From: DATKGQ01 sp035510715
GTDB taxonomy: Bacteria > Patescibacteriota > Saccharimonadia > Saccharimonadales > UBA4665
Direction of reading: 5' to 3'
Length of the DNA: 26,427 nt
Assembly: GCA_035510715.1 (NCBI GenBank)
Contig: DATKGQ010000004.1
Span: 1 to 26,427 of the forward strand
The position numbers and the translations under genes were made by a program. Of the stretch, positions 13,678-21,861 are shown piece after piece (position 1 is the stretch's first letter; the number at the start of each line of letters is the position of its first letter). Below the pieces are notes generated by a model, which searched no databases, had not been told where the DNA came from, and worked only from the letters and a program-made list of their open reading frames with translations.

Positions 13678-14430
13678 ATGTATCTGCGTAAGTCTGAAGA
13701 TGGCTTTACGATAATTGAGTTTATTTTTATCATTGCAATAATCGTCGCTATAACACTAACCAGCTTTGTTGTTTATAATAATAAAAATTCACATCCTAAC
13801 TTCAGCTTACTGCCTACTAAAATTGGCAAAGAACAATGTCCAAACGGTAATCTAGATGTAAATTTTGCTTATGCCCAGATTGCATTAGAAAACATTAGTT
13901 GCAGTAGTCCCATTGCATCGAATATCGTAGAAGCTTCATATTGGCATGGGACAGGTGTCCAGTTCAATCACAATGGCTGGTATTGCCAGACATTCAAGGA
14001 ATTTGGCCATACTGAATGGAGCAGTTTTTGGGATGGAACGTATTATACGTATTATTGTGCTAATAATAATCAAAAAATAGCATATAACGCTGGAACATAT
14101 GATGGAGCTGGTCCTATTAATGATTTCGGGTTACTTGAGCCAGACACAGAGGGTCAAAGCCAATGTTTACCTATCTACAGTATAGTAGGACATTCAGCTT
14201 ACACCCAGGTGTCTGTTAATGACCCGTCATTATGTGATGTTGTACCTAATCTAGCCCAAGCGGCAGCTAATGACATAGGAGTAAAATTTATTTCTGGCGA
14301 TTATTATTGTTTTGTAAACCCTTTTAACGGAGATCCTACCGTTAGCATAACAACAGAGTTAAAGAGTTATCATGTTTACTCGTGTGATTCGGGCGCACAA
14401 CAGGTAGCATTTATTATAGGTTCACAATAA
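13678..14430 (+). CDS. Type IV prepilin-like protein with Cys-rich soluble domain
   Basis: 250 aa. Short leader MYLRKSEDG, then FTIIEFIFIIAIIVAITLTSFVVY: a prepilin peptidase site after Gly9, Glu5 of the mature protein present, and the usual hydrophobic helix. The large C-terminal part contains about nine Cys and many aromatic residues (for example YYTYYC) with two related YYC/WYC-containing segments (around 100-125 and 210-235), suggesting a duplicated disulfide-bonded domain; no known family is recognised. It lies between the two repeat copies. No SD. Probably a minor pilin or pilin-like adhesin. Confidence 0.8.
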   Translation: MYLRKSEDGFTIIEFIFIIAIIVAITLTSFVVYNNKNSHPNFSLLPTKIGKEQCPNGNLDVNFAYAQIALENISCSSPIASNIVEASYWHGTGVQFNHNGWYCQTFKEFGHTEWSSFWDGTYYTYYCANNNQKIAYNAGTYDGAGPINDFGLLEPDTEGQSQCLPIYSIVGHSAYTQVSVNDPSLCDVVPNLAQAAANDIGVKFISGDYYCFVNPFNGDPTVSITTELKSYHVYSCDSGAQQVAFIIGSQ

Positions 14431-14433
14431 CTA

Positions 14434-14506
14434 GACCTGACATCAAACTATTCCACCTTGGCATCTCTTTGCAGATAAGGTTCCAATTCGATTCTATGAG
14501 GGTCAC
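14434..14506 (+). repeat. Repeat element copy 2 behind the second prepilin gene
   Basis: Starts 3 nt after the prepilin stop with GACCTGACAT (compare GACCCTGATAT in copy 1) and ends with a 40-nt segment (14467-14506) that is 35/40 identical to the end of copy 1. The end GAGGGTCACCAA is closer to a tRNA 3' end than copy 1 (intact CCA), and even the following bases (AATTGCAATG) resemble those after tRNA-Glu (TTCCCCAATG). The middle is about 25 bp shorter than in copy 1 and the end-to-end pairing is weaker. Confidence 0.7.
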
Positions 14507-14758
14507 CAAATTGCAATGACAACTAGAGATTAGTAGCTTTGCTAATCTATATGTTTTTATCACCTATGTTTTTAAGGTTCCGAATTTCTAACGACCCTAG
14601 ATGTTAACTATGAAGAGGACCGAGATTTGTACCGCCAAGTAACGTGGGATATGTTTAGTTTGGCAATTACGGTGTTGATAACTACCTAGCACCTACTGTC
14701 ATAGTGACACTGCTTGCAAAGCACGACTATTCATAATAATTGGCATTTATATATTAAG
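14507..14758. other. Intergenic region between convergent prepilin and kinase genes
   Basis: No gene found. It holds a hairpin AGATTAG (14527-14533) / CTAATCT (14542-14548) followed a few bases later by five T, a possible weak terminator. GACCCTAGATGTTAA (14593-14607) resembles the left end of repeat copy 1 (GACCCTGATATTAA) and AAGGTTCC (14574-14581) its right part, so a decayed third copy, rearranged, is possible. Confidence 0.4.
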
Positions 14759-16294
14759 TTATCGACGATATAATGAGTGGTTCTTGATCCAACCGTGCAC
14801 GTTATTAATATTGTTTGCTTGATCACCGTTAGCGTTTTTCGACAATCTCGCAAACGGCAAAATTGTAAAACTAAACGTACTACCCTGACCCTCTTTAGAG
14901 TTGACCCAAATATTAGTCTCGTGGGCAGATATAATAGTCTTGCTTAAATAAAGACCCAAGCCGGTACCATTAATTTGATTACGGCTACGATGACTTCGAT
15001 AAAATTTATCAAACAAATTTGGCATCACGCTTTCTGGTATGCCAACACCAAAATCCTGGATTGAAGTTTCAACTAACCTGTCATTGTTTAAGCCGCTATG
15101 TACGATAATCTTTTTGCTCTCAGCGCTATATTTTATAGCGTTGTCTATCAAGTTGCATATCACCTCATATATACCCAACTTATCAACGGCGACAGTCGGT
15201 AAGTTTGGCTCGATTGATAATTCGATTGTAATGCCCTGCACAGCTGCCCTTAATTTCATATCATTAATCGCCGAAAGTAAGACTTGAGACCAATTTTCTT
15301 CATGCAATTGAATGGCAAACTGGTCATCATTAATACGGGCCACGTTAAGCACATTATTAATAAACGTGACAAGTTGTTGGGCGGCGGCATCCATCTGTTT
15401 AACGAATGCTGAATCCTGAACCGTAAGTTTATTGCTCATATGCTCTTCAAGAGCCTCAATATAACCGCGCAACAAAGTTAACGGTGTGCGTAATTCGTGA
15501 ACAGCTAGAGCTACATAATTCATAGCTGTGTCGTCCTGACTGTATAAGTTAGTATGATCAAATAACACCATGATTGTTTCGTACCCGTAAGGATGTCCTT
15601 TACTAAAATAAGCCGCTAAATCAAAAAACAGCGGTGTCTGGGTATCGGGCAAATCAAGCCGGACATGTTCCCATTTTTTATTTGCTACGACTGTATTGGT
15701 GCGGCTGTAAGTTAACCAATTTTCAAAAGTATTATTGTCTTTAAAATACATGTCAAGTACCGAGTTGATATTTTGGTTTAACACTGCTGGTTCAGTTTTT
15801 TTAACATATTGCAAAGCCGCCTCATTTGCGTAAACAATATTTGAGTCTTGGTTAATAACAATTAATGGTAATGGCAGATACTTCGCGATAACATTGTTAT
15901 GAAGATCAATGTTTTTAACTTCCAAATCATTCGTTAAACGGGTAGTCGCATTGGTAATTTGATAGATTTGCATCGCCATGGCCGATACAATTTCCCGCCC
16001 CAAGTGGATGCTATTGGTGTTTGGTGCGGCCACTGCTTCATTATCAGGAGCAATATGGGCAATGGCCTGGGCGATCAAAGCCAGCGGTTTAGTGAGATAG
16101 TTTGACATTAACCAACTTAGAAGCATTGCAGCTAATACTGCGACGCAACCAAGGGCTAATATCAACCATCCGGTCGAGATATGCCAATAATGATGTACTA
16201 TCCAGCCGATGCCTCCCAGAACAAGATCGTTAATTAAAATGACCGCCGCAATATAGTCAGCTGTTCTCATCCGGAATTTTGGTAGTTGATCCAT
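14759..16294 (-). CDS. Membrane sensor histidine kinase (second), PAS-containing
   Basis: 511 aa. Two membrane helices (about 14-34 and 41-66) with almost no external loop, a HAMP-like linker (about 64-90), a PAS-like domain (about 134-250: LPLPLIVINQDSNIVYANEAAL), then HisKA with His266 (AVHELRTPLTLLRGYI) and HATPase_c: NLIDNAIKYS (381-390), DFGVGIP (414-420), GTGLGL (443-448). Catalytic motifs intact. Starts 10 nt after the stop of the DUF3048 gene, so the two form an operon. No response regulator is adjacent, making it an orphan kinase here; the regulator at 9835-10941 or one elsewhere may serve it. Confidence 0.95.
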   Translation of the reverse strand: MDQLPKFRMRTADYIAAVILINDLVLGGIGWIVHHYWHISTGWLILALGCVAVLAAMLLSWLMSNYLTKPLALIAQAIAHIAPDNEAVAAPNTNSIHLGREIVSAMAMQIYQITNATTRLTNDLEVKNIDLHNNVIAKYLPLPLIVINQDSNIVYANEAALQYVKKTEPAVLNQNINSVLDMYFKDNNTFENWLTYSRTNTVVANKKWEHVRLDLPDTQTPLFFDLAAYFSKGHPYGYETIMVLFDHTNLYSQDDTAMNYVALAVHELRTPLTLLRGYIEALEEHMSNKLTVQDSAFVKQMDAAAQQLVTFINNVLNVARINDDQFAIQLHEENWSQVLLSAINDMKLRAAVQGITIELSIEPNLPTVAVDKLGIYEVICNLIDNAIKYSAESKKIIVHSGLNNDRLVETSIQDFGVGIPESVMPNLFDKFYRSHRSRNQINGTGLGLYLSKTIISAHETNIWVNSKEGQGSTFSFTILPFARLSKNANGDQANNINNVHGWIKNHSLYRR

Positions 16295-16304
16295 AACGCT
16301 TAAA

Positions 16305-17585
16305 TTATGTTTTATAGCTCACATCATTACTGCTGCCAACAATCGTGACCCAAGTCTGGCCAGCATTCAAGTTAATCGTTTGTCCCTTGGTATTAGAAAA
16401 AGTTATTTGCGACGTATTGCTGGTTTTCTGCCAGGTAGCGATTGTAACTATGCCATCTTGAAAGATATAAGCTTGACCACTTCCAATCGTACCGTAAACA
16501 GTGTGAAGACCATCGGCTTCCAAGCTTTGTTGCATTACCAGAGCGATCACAACTTTAGGCGCAACCTGTGTTTCATTCCCTGCTTGATCAACATCCATGT
16601 CTGGTTCGCCACCAACACTCCGGGTGTAGCTATCGTTTGTGCTGTTGTAATCGTAATGAACTTCAAATTCTGATATTGACGGGTTGAAATCAATACTTGT
16701 AGCAGTAGGAGCTGTTGTTGGACTGTCAGTTTTGCGCGGGAAACCACTATAAGTACTTGTGTTATTACTCTTGGCATCTTCCAGCTGATTCAACAAAGCA
16801 ATGCTCGTATAAACATTATGTGGTGCGGGTCGGGTGTTAACTCGCTGGTAATAGCTACCGTTATAAAATTGGTCAAGATCCTTAACATTCCAGGCTTGTA
16901 TGTCTTGAATGGCTTCCGGACTGCCACCAACATGAGCAATGCTGGCGTCAAAACCTAGTGCCAACTGCAAATAATAAGGACGAACACTTCGAATCGGGCC
17001 AACATAACCAGGTGATGTATCTTGATATAGGGCCATGTAACGAGTAATTCCACCTTCTGCGACAGCCTCAAATACAATTCCAGCTTGAGCCAAACCAGAT
17101 TGCGGCCTAGCATCGGTACTGTTCTCAATCATGACTGCCGTGACTGGTAACTGATTAACGCTTGGGCTGACCGGTAAGCCAGTCAGGGTTGATGGCACGG
17201 TTGCGGGTTGTGAAACTACCGGCTTTGTAACGGGAGTAACTTTTATGGTTGCAGTTATTGTGTGAGGTTTGCTGTTGGATAATAATTTATTCACCCCTAA
17301 GCCACCACCAATAACAATAATAATAATCACCGGAATAATAATAAGCCTTTGTTTTTTCGTCGGATGCCAACGACGCAGTCTATGCCATAGATTGCGTTTC
17401 GGTTTTGGCACAACTTCTTCATGCTCCGATCTTGGAAACTCAGCTGGAGACGAAGAAATTGCTTCGCTGCTGTCTTCAATTTCAACATTAGTCTCAGGAT
17501 TAATCGGGCGGGTTGTAATATGTTCGTGTTCCGGCTCCGCTCTACTAATAGGAATCCGCTGTCGCGGTCGGATATCGTCATTCAT
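16305..17585 (-). CDS. DUF3048 family membrane-anchored extracellular protein
   Basis: 426 aa from the ATG at 17585; a GTG at 17591 in frame is also possible but the ATG is preferred. A cytoplasmic Glu/Pro/Arg-rich N-terminus (about 1-80) precedes one transmembrane helix (about 81-99, LIIIPVIIIIVIGGGLGV). The external part has the DUF3048 signature: PVTAVMIENSTDARPQSGLAQ, then VFEAVAEGGITRYMALYQ, GPIRSVRPYYLQLA and later a C-terminal domain with GTIGSGQAYIFQDG. The family includes Bacillus YerB; its biochemical role is not established. An extended -10 (TGCTACAAT) ends 7 nt before the ATG with no SD. Co-transcribed with the second histidine kinase. Confidence 0.9.
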   Translation of the reverse strand: MNDDIRPRQRIPISRAEPEHEHITTRPINPETNVEIEDSSEAISSSPAEFPRSEHEEVVPKPKRNLWHRLRRWHPTKKQRLIIIPVIIIIVIGGGLGVNKLLSNSKPHTITATIKVTPVTKPVVSQPATVPSTLTGLPVSPSVNQLPVTAVMIENSTDARPQSGLAQAGIVFEAVAEGGITRYMALYQDTSPGYVGPIRSVRPYYLQLALGFDASIAHVGGSPEAIQDIQAWNVKDLDQFYNGSYYQRVNTRPAPHNVYTSIALLNQLEDAKSNNTSTYSGFPRKTDSPTTAPTATSIDFNPSISEFEVHYDYNSTNDSYTRSVGGEPDMDVDQAGNETQVAPKVVIALVMQQSLEADGLHTVYGTIGSGQAYIFQDGIVTIATWQKTSNTSQITFSNTKGQTINLNAGQTWVTIVGSSNDVSYKT

Positions 17586-17592
17586 AAGCACT

Positions 17593-17601
17593 ATTGTAGC
17601 A
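17593..17601 (-). promoter_or_regulatory. Extended -10 of the DUF3048-kinase operon, leaderless
   Basis: TGCTACAAT (complement of 17593-17601), ending 7 nt before the ATG. The upstream -35 region is poor. The predicted transcript begins at or next to the start codon. Confidence 0.5.
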
Positions 17602-17621
17602 AATACTTGCCCATTAAGATG

Positions 17622-19052
17622 TCACAAACTAGCTAACATTACATCAATCCGGTGTAAAACTGTGTCCTTGCCAAGTACGGCCAATGTGTCTGTCAGTGCT
17701 GGGCTAGCGGAGGCTTGGGTAGTGGCAATTCGTATCAAGCTGAATAAAACGACAGGTTTTTGGCCTAAACTCTCCAACAATTTATTTAGTCGTTGCTCAA
17801 GATCAGGTAACGTAAAATCACTCTTTTCAAATGATTCCCGGCTGGCAGTAAGTAAAGTTTTTAATTTACCAGATGGTATTTTAGACAATAATTTGTGATT
17901 GCTGACGAGGCTCGGATTAATCGGTAATTCACTGAAAAAGAATTTTGTTAACGAAGGCAGTTCAGACAAAAACTTTAATCGTTCCTGGACGGTGCCCAGC
18001 ACCTTTAGTTTGTAATCCTTATCAGCCGACTTAGCCTCTTCCGGCCAGAAAGTTTGGCTTCTTTCGTAAAGATCATCCAATGCCAGGTGTCTGATAAAGT
18101 ATCCGTCTACCCAGTTAAGCCGTTGCTCATCAAACCGGGCGCCGCTCCGTTGGACTCTGGATAATTGGAATTTAGTAATTAACTCCTCAATTGAATATAT
18201 TTCCTGGACGGTACCGTCATTCCAACCCAACGTTGCCAGGAAACTAACTATTGCTTCATGGATGTAACCATCCTGACGATAATCTAAAATATCTTTTGCA
18301 TTGTCCCGTTTGCTGAGTTTCTTCTTGCCGTCTGGCCCCATTACGTAGGGTAACGTTGCCAGTAATGGCCTTTCAATCATAAGAGCCTCATATAGATTTA
18401 GGAAGTTAGGGACGCTGGCAATAAACTCTTGACTGCGGATCACATAAGAAATCTGCATCAAATAATCGTCTATAATATGAGCAAAATTATAAGTTGGGTA
18501 GCCATCTGATTTAATAAGAATAAAATCGTCTATGACTTCTGGTCCGGTAGAAAGATCACCAAGTACTTCGTCATGCCACTGATAGGGTTTCGGGTCAGAT
18601 TTAAAACGGAGTGCATGTTTCCCATTCCAGGTCGGTGGATTTGATGGTCGATGCTCGCGATATAAAAATGGTTGCTTAGCCGCCTTGGCTTCTTCCCGGA
18701 AGGCTTGAACTTGGTCAGGGCTATATGGATCGCTGTAAGCCCGACCATTGTCTACCAGGCGTTGCGCCCATTCTTTATAAATATCCAACCGTAGACTTTG
18801 CCGGTATGGCCCGTATGGTCCAGAAACGTCGTCAGGTCCCTCGTCCCAATCTAACCCTAACCACTTAAGACACTCCATCATGTGCTTATCGCTACCGGTT
18901 ACTTCTCGTGTTTTGTCAGTATCTTCCAGACGCAGAATAAATTGTCCATTTCTCTGACGTGCAATTAGCCAGGCGAAAAGAGCTGTACGTACGCTGCCGA
19001 CATGAAGATATCCAGTAGGACTTGGGGCAAATCGGGTTCGGACCTGTTTCAT
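17622..19052 (-). CDS. gltX: Glutamyl-tRNA synthetase
   Basis: 476 aa, close to the usual length. Class I synthetase that charges tRNA-Glu with glutamate. N-terminal RFAPSPTGYLHVGS (HIGH-type motif HVGS at 17-20), the conserved RLEDTD (41-46), and the KMSKS-type loop KKLSKRD (244-250). The C-terminal anticodon-binding domain starts near 320. Whether it also charges tRNA-Gln for an amidotransferase pathway cannot be seen here. A TATAAT lies 8 nt before the ATG with no SD, so a leaderless message is likely. The matching tRNA-Glu gene is at 12883. Confidence 0.96.
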   Translation of the reverse strand: MKQVRTRFAPSPTGYLHVGSVRTALFAWLIARQRNGQFILRLEDTDKTREVTGSDKHMMECLKWLGLDWDEGPDDVSGPYGPYRQSLRLDIYKEWAQRLVDNGRAYSDPYSPDQVQAFREEAKAAKQPFLYREHRPSNPPTWNGKHALRFKSDPKPYQWHDEVLGDLSTGPEVIDDFILIKSDGYPTYNFAHIIDDYLMQISYVIRSQEFIASVPNFLNLYEALMIERPLLATLPYVMGPDGKKKLSKRDNAKDILDYRQDGYIHEAIVSFLATLGWNDGTVQEIYSIEELITKFQLSRVQRSGARFDEQRLNWVDGYFIRHLALDDLYERSQTFWPEEAKSADKDYKLKVLGTVQERLKFLSELPSLTKFFFSELPINPSLVSNHKLLSKIPSGKLKTLLTASRESFEKSDFTLPDLEQRLNKLLESLGQKPVVLFSLIRIATTQASASPALTDTLAVLGKDTVLHRIDVMLASL

Positions 19053-19060
19053 AACTAGTC

Positions 19061-19066
19061 ATTATA
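19061..19066 (-). promoter_or_regulatory. -10 box of gltX, leaderless
   Basis: Perfect TATAAT (complement of 19061-19066) ends 8 nt before the ATG; TTGTTT lies 18 bp upstream as a possible -35. It gives gltX a promoter separate from the upstream DUF4367-like gene. Confidence 0.55.
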
Positions 19067-19106
19067 AGAGCAATTAACTAATAAAAACAAATGAGTTGCT
19101 GAACTT

Positions 19107-20228
19107 CTAAATACTGCTGGCTATATTTAATATTTGAGATTGCGGCAAATCGGCGCTGCCAGAAATTTGATAGAGTATGCCTTTATTTACCCAGACAGCT
19201 TGCCCTAACCCATACAAATATATAGTCAGATTATCACTATTTACGGTCATATAACTCTCGTTTAAAGTTGCCACGTAATTATTTTGCAATATCTGGCTGT
19301 TCCAATGTGAGGCTTGCTGCACAATGCTATATGATCGGCCGCTGGACTTTGATTTAAAAATAATGTTAACAATTCCTGAGCCGTATTTTACTGGACCGCT
19401 GAAAACATAGCCCGCTGGGTGATAACTGGGCAACTGAGCAGCGATACCGGCGTGAATTGCAGCTACCTTAACATCGATCTTTGGTGTAAGCTGGACCACG
19501 AAATAACCCAAAATAAAGAGAGCAATTATTAGAAATACCGCCAAACCGAAATGTCGTCTTAGCTGATGTAATTTTTGATGTTTATTATAGTGTGTACTGA
19601 CAGCTTGCCGGTGTTGTTTGGTCTTAGCGGTTGCTAAGGGCCGATCAATAGCAGTAGCGCCGCCGATACCGACCCCATTTGAATAAAGTGGTAATTTGAC
19701 CGATAAGGGCTGCAGCTTAAAGTTAAGTTCATGGTTCGCCAATTCCTTTTTACCAAAACGGGTAATTCTATAGTCACGTTGAACGTCATGAGCATGTCTA
19801 AGTTCATGACGGATGAGTTGTTCTCTCGCACCTAATAATTGTGACTTTGACTGGCTCAAGGATGCTTGGATATGTTTAATGCGTTCTTTTGGAGCTGGTT
19901 TACTAAGGCCAGCCCTCACGAGTGTTTTAGGCGGTTCGGGTTGATGGGCCATAGCTGGTTTTTTAGCTCTGGACACAACTGTTTGTGGAGGCTTTGGGGG
20001 GAATGGCTGCGGGTTCGATTTGGTAACTAATTTTAATGATGGCATAAGCCGGACGTGGGCTTTTGTTGATGGTAAATAATCATCAATCAACACCGGTTGC
20101 TTGTAATTGATGGGTGTGACTTTTGGTGCCCCGGGTCTTAGCAAGGGCGCTTTCGAAACGTCATTTAACAAACCGGCAACGGCGTTGAAACGTTTGTCTT
20201 TTTGGTTAATATTATTTATGTTACCCAC
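19107..20228 (-). CDS. Single-pass membrane protein with DUF4367-like external domain
   Basis: 373 aa, start GTG at 20228. The long cytoplasmic N-terminus (about 1-226) is Pro/Lys/Arg-rich and probably disordered in part. One transmembrane helix follows (about 227-247, FGLAVFLIIALFILGYFVV). The external C-terminal domain (about 255-373) runs IAAQLPSYHPAGYVFSGPV, then IIFKSKSSGRSYSIVQQ, then SDNLTIYLYGLGQAVWVNKG and LYQISGSADL, which matches the pattern of DUF4367-type domains found in anti-sigma-like and envelope proteins. Function unknown. Start is less certain than the reading frame, since no SD is visible and no in-frame ATG is close. Confidence 0.75.
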   Translation of the reverse strand: MGNINNINQKDKRFNAVAGLLNDVSKAPLLRPGAPKVTPINYKQPVLIDDYLPSTKAHVRLMPSLKLVTKSNPQPFPPKPPQTVVSRAKKPAMAHQPEPPKTLVRAGLSKPAPKERIKHIQASLSQSKSQLLGAREQLIRHELRHAHDVQRDYRITRFGKKELANHELNFKLQPLSVKLPLYSNGVGIGGATAIDRPLATAKTKQHRQAVSTHYNKHQKLHQLRRHFGLAVFLIIALFILGYFVVQLTPKIDVKVAAIHAGIAAQLPSYHPAGYVFSGPVKYGSGIVNIIFKSKSSGRSYSIVQQASHWNSQILQNNYVATLNESYMTVNSDNLTIYLYGLGQAVWVNKGILYQISGSADLPQSQILNIASSI

Positions 20229-20280
20229 AATGTCTACTCGCCATCAATACCCCGCTTATCCTTAATAATCTTATTCCTAC

Positions 20281-20309
20281 TTGTAGCTTGTCGCAAGGGT
20301 CTTCATAAT
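20281..20309 (+). promoter_or_regulatory. Predicted promoter of the PEGA-domain gene
   Basis: TTGTAG (20281-20286), 17 bp, CATAAT (20304-20309), about 30 nt before the ATG at 20340. It lies inside the upstream extension of the open frame, which supports the downstream start. Confidence 0.5.
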
Positions 20310-20339
20310 GAAAGGTTGGTAACAGGAAGTCACAAAAAT

Positions 20340-21860
20340 ATGGATTTTATTAATCCCAAAAAACGTCAATACCATAAGCTACAGCTAATAATCGGTTACG
20401 TGTTGATATCGATTATGATCCTTTTGATGGCACTGATACTACTTTACCAAGCCCGGGGTTATGGCTTTGGCAAAAATGGCCAAATTATCCAAAACGGATT
20501 GATTTTTGTATCATCTACTCCTGCCCCAGCCAATATCACACTTAGCGGTGTACTTAACGGGGCTACTACCAACGCTAAGTTGGAATTACCAGCTGGTCAA
20601 TATAAGTTAGAACTAACCAAGGCCGGTTATCATCCCTGGGTACGGATTGTAGATGTCGATGGAGGCAGCGTTGAATACTTTGAATATCCTTTCTTATTTC
20701 CAACAACAGTTAAAACTACGGTTGTCCAACAATTTAGTGCTCAGCCTACATTATTTACCCAAACTCCCGACCAACATTGGCTGTTAGTCCAAGACTCGAC
20801 GAATCAGAATAATTTTTTTGATTATGACTTAAGCAACCCATCAAAAGTTGTCTCATCAGCAACATCTCTCAGCTTGCCAGACGGCTTAATTACGATACCG
20901 GTATCCGGTGGCGCCCAAAGCTGGCAAGTGATCGGTTGGTCAAAAGATGACCAACATGTTTTATTGGAGCATTTTTATCAGGGCGGTCAAGAATATATTC
21001 TATTTGATCGACTAACGCCTGCGGATTCAATTAATCTTACCAAAAGCCTTAACTTGAATTCGACAGCCCAGTTGTCATTGATTGACGGAAAATATAATCA
21101 ATATTATATTTATGATCCAGCTACCACAACCATAGACTCCGAAACCCTCTCCAGTTTACAGCCGGCATTAGTCGAATCTCATGTGTTGGCTTATAGCAGT
21201 AACGGAAGTAATACTATTATCTATATTACTAGTCAAAATTCACCGGCAGATGATGTTAATGTTGATGTTTTACAAAGTGGCACAAATTATGTGATCAGGC
21301 AATTACCTGCCAATTCAACATATCTGCTTGATATTGACCAATATGCCAGCAACTGGTATATTGCCGCAGCCGCTACAACTGATAATGAAGTTTATGTGTA
21401 TAAAAACCCAATGTCCGATATTGTTAGTAATCCCAATGAACCGCTCGTGCCAGCTTATATATTGAAGGTAACCGCCCCGAATTATTTGAGTTTCTCTGAT
21501 AATTTCCAATTTGTAATGGCCGAAAACGGTTCAGCAATTGCAGTTTACGATGCCCAAAATCAAAAGAGTTATACTTATCAGTTGAGTGTTTCAATCCCGG
21601 CCACCCAGCATGCTTATTGGATGAACAGTGACCTTCTCTATGCAACAGCCAATAACATAGTCAGTGTTTTTGACTATGACGGCACCAATCAGCACACTTT
21701 ACAGCCCACGTTAAGTGGCGGTTTGGTCATGTTTGATCCGACATATAAATGGGCCTATACCCTAACGACCACGCCACCCGCTCCAGCAGGTTCTCAGGTA
21801 CCCACTGCTATGCCGTATGGGTTGACAAGTACTGCCCTACGAATTCCAGCTGATCAATAA
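20340..21860 (+). CDS. Membrane-anchored PEGA-domain protein with propeller-like external part
   Basis: 506 aa from the ATG at 20340. The frame opens at 20202, but the ATG at 20340 is preferred: it has AGGAAG 10 nt upstream, a promoter between the two, and gives a normal type II membrane N-terminus (basic, then helix 14-36, LQLIIGYVLISIMILLMALILLY). Residues about 52-120 form a PEGA domain (GLIFVSSTPAPANITLSG, LPAGQYKLELTKAGYHPW). The rest, about 130-506, looks like repeated beta-strands of a WD40/TolB-like propeller (for example WLLVQDSTNQNN, HVLLEHFYQGGQEYILFD). Probably an external or wall-linked binding protein. Ends 1 bp from the sortase stop on the other strand. Confidence 0.8.
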   Translation: MDFINPKKRQYHKLQLIIGYVLISIMILLMALILLYQARGYGFGKNGQIIQNGLIFVSSTPAPANITLSGVLNGATTNAKLELPAGQYKLELTKAGYHPWVRIVDVDGGSVEYFEYPFLFPTTVKTTVVQQFSAQPTLFTQTPDQHWLLVQDSTNQNNFFDYDLSNPSKVVSSATSLSLPDGLITIPVSGGAQSWQVIGWSKDDQHVLLEHFYQGGQEYILFDRLTPADSINLTKSLNLNSTAQLSLIDGKYNQYYIYDPATTTIDSETLSSLQPALVESHVLAYSSNGSNTIIYITSQNSPADDVNVDVLQSGTNYVIRQLPANSTYLLDIDQYASNWYIAAAATTDNEVYVYKNPMSDIVSNPNEPLVPAYILKVTAPNYLSFSDNFQFVMAENGSAIAVYDAQNQKSYTYQLSVSIPATQHAYWMNSDLLYATANNIVSVFDYDGTNQHTLQPTLSGGLVMFDPTYKWAYTLTTTPPAPAGSQVPTAMPYGLTSTALRIPADQ

Positions 21861-21861
21861 T

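Noticed and set aside
13545..14506. Repeat copies as complete tRNA genes
   Set aside because: The ends resemble a tRNA acceptor and T-loop, but no T stem, anticodon arm or D arm can be paired in either copy.
13545..14506. Integron attC sites
   Set aside because: The hairpin shape and position behind stop codons fit, but the GTTRRRY / RYYYAAC core sites are absent and no integrase is in the window.
20202..20339. 46-residue N-terminal extension of the PEGA-domain protein
   Set aside because: It overlaps the start of the divergent gene and a predicted promoter, while the ATG at 20340 has a good SD and a normal membrane N-terminus.
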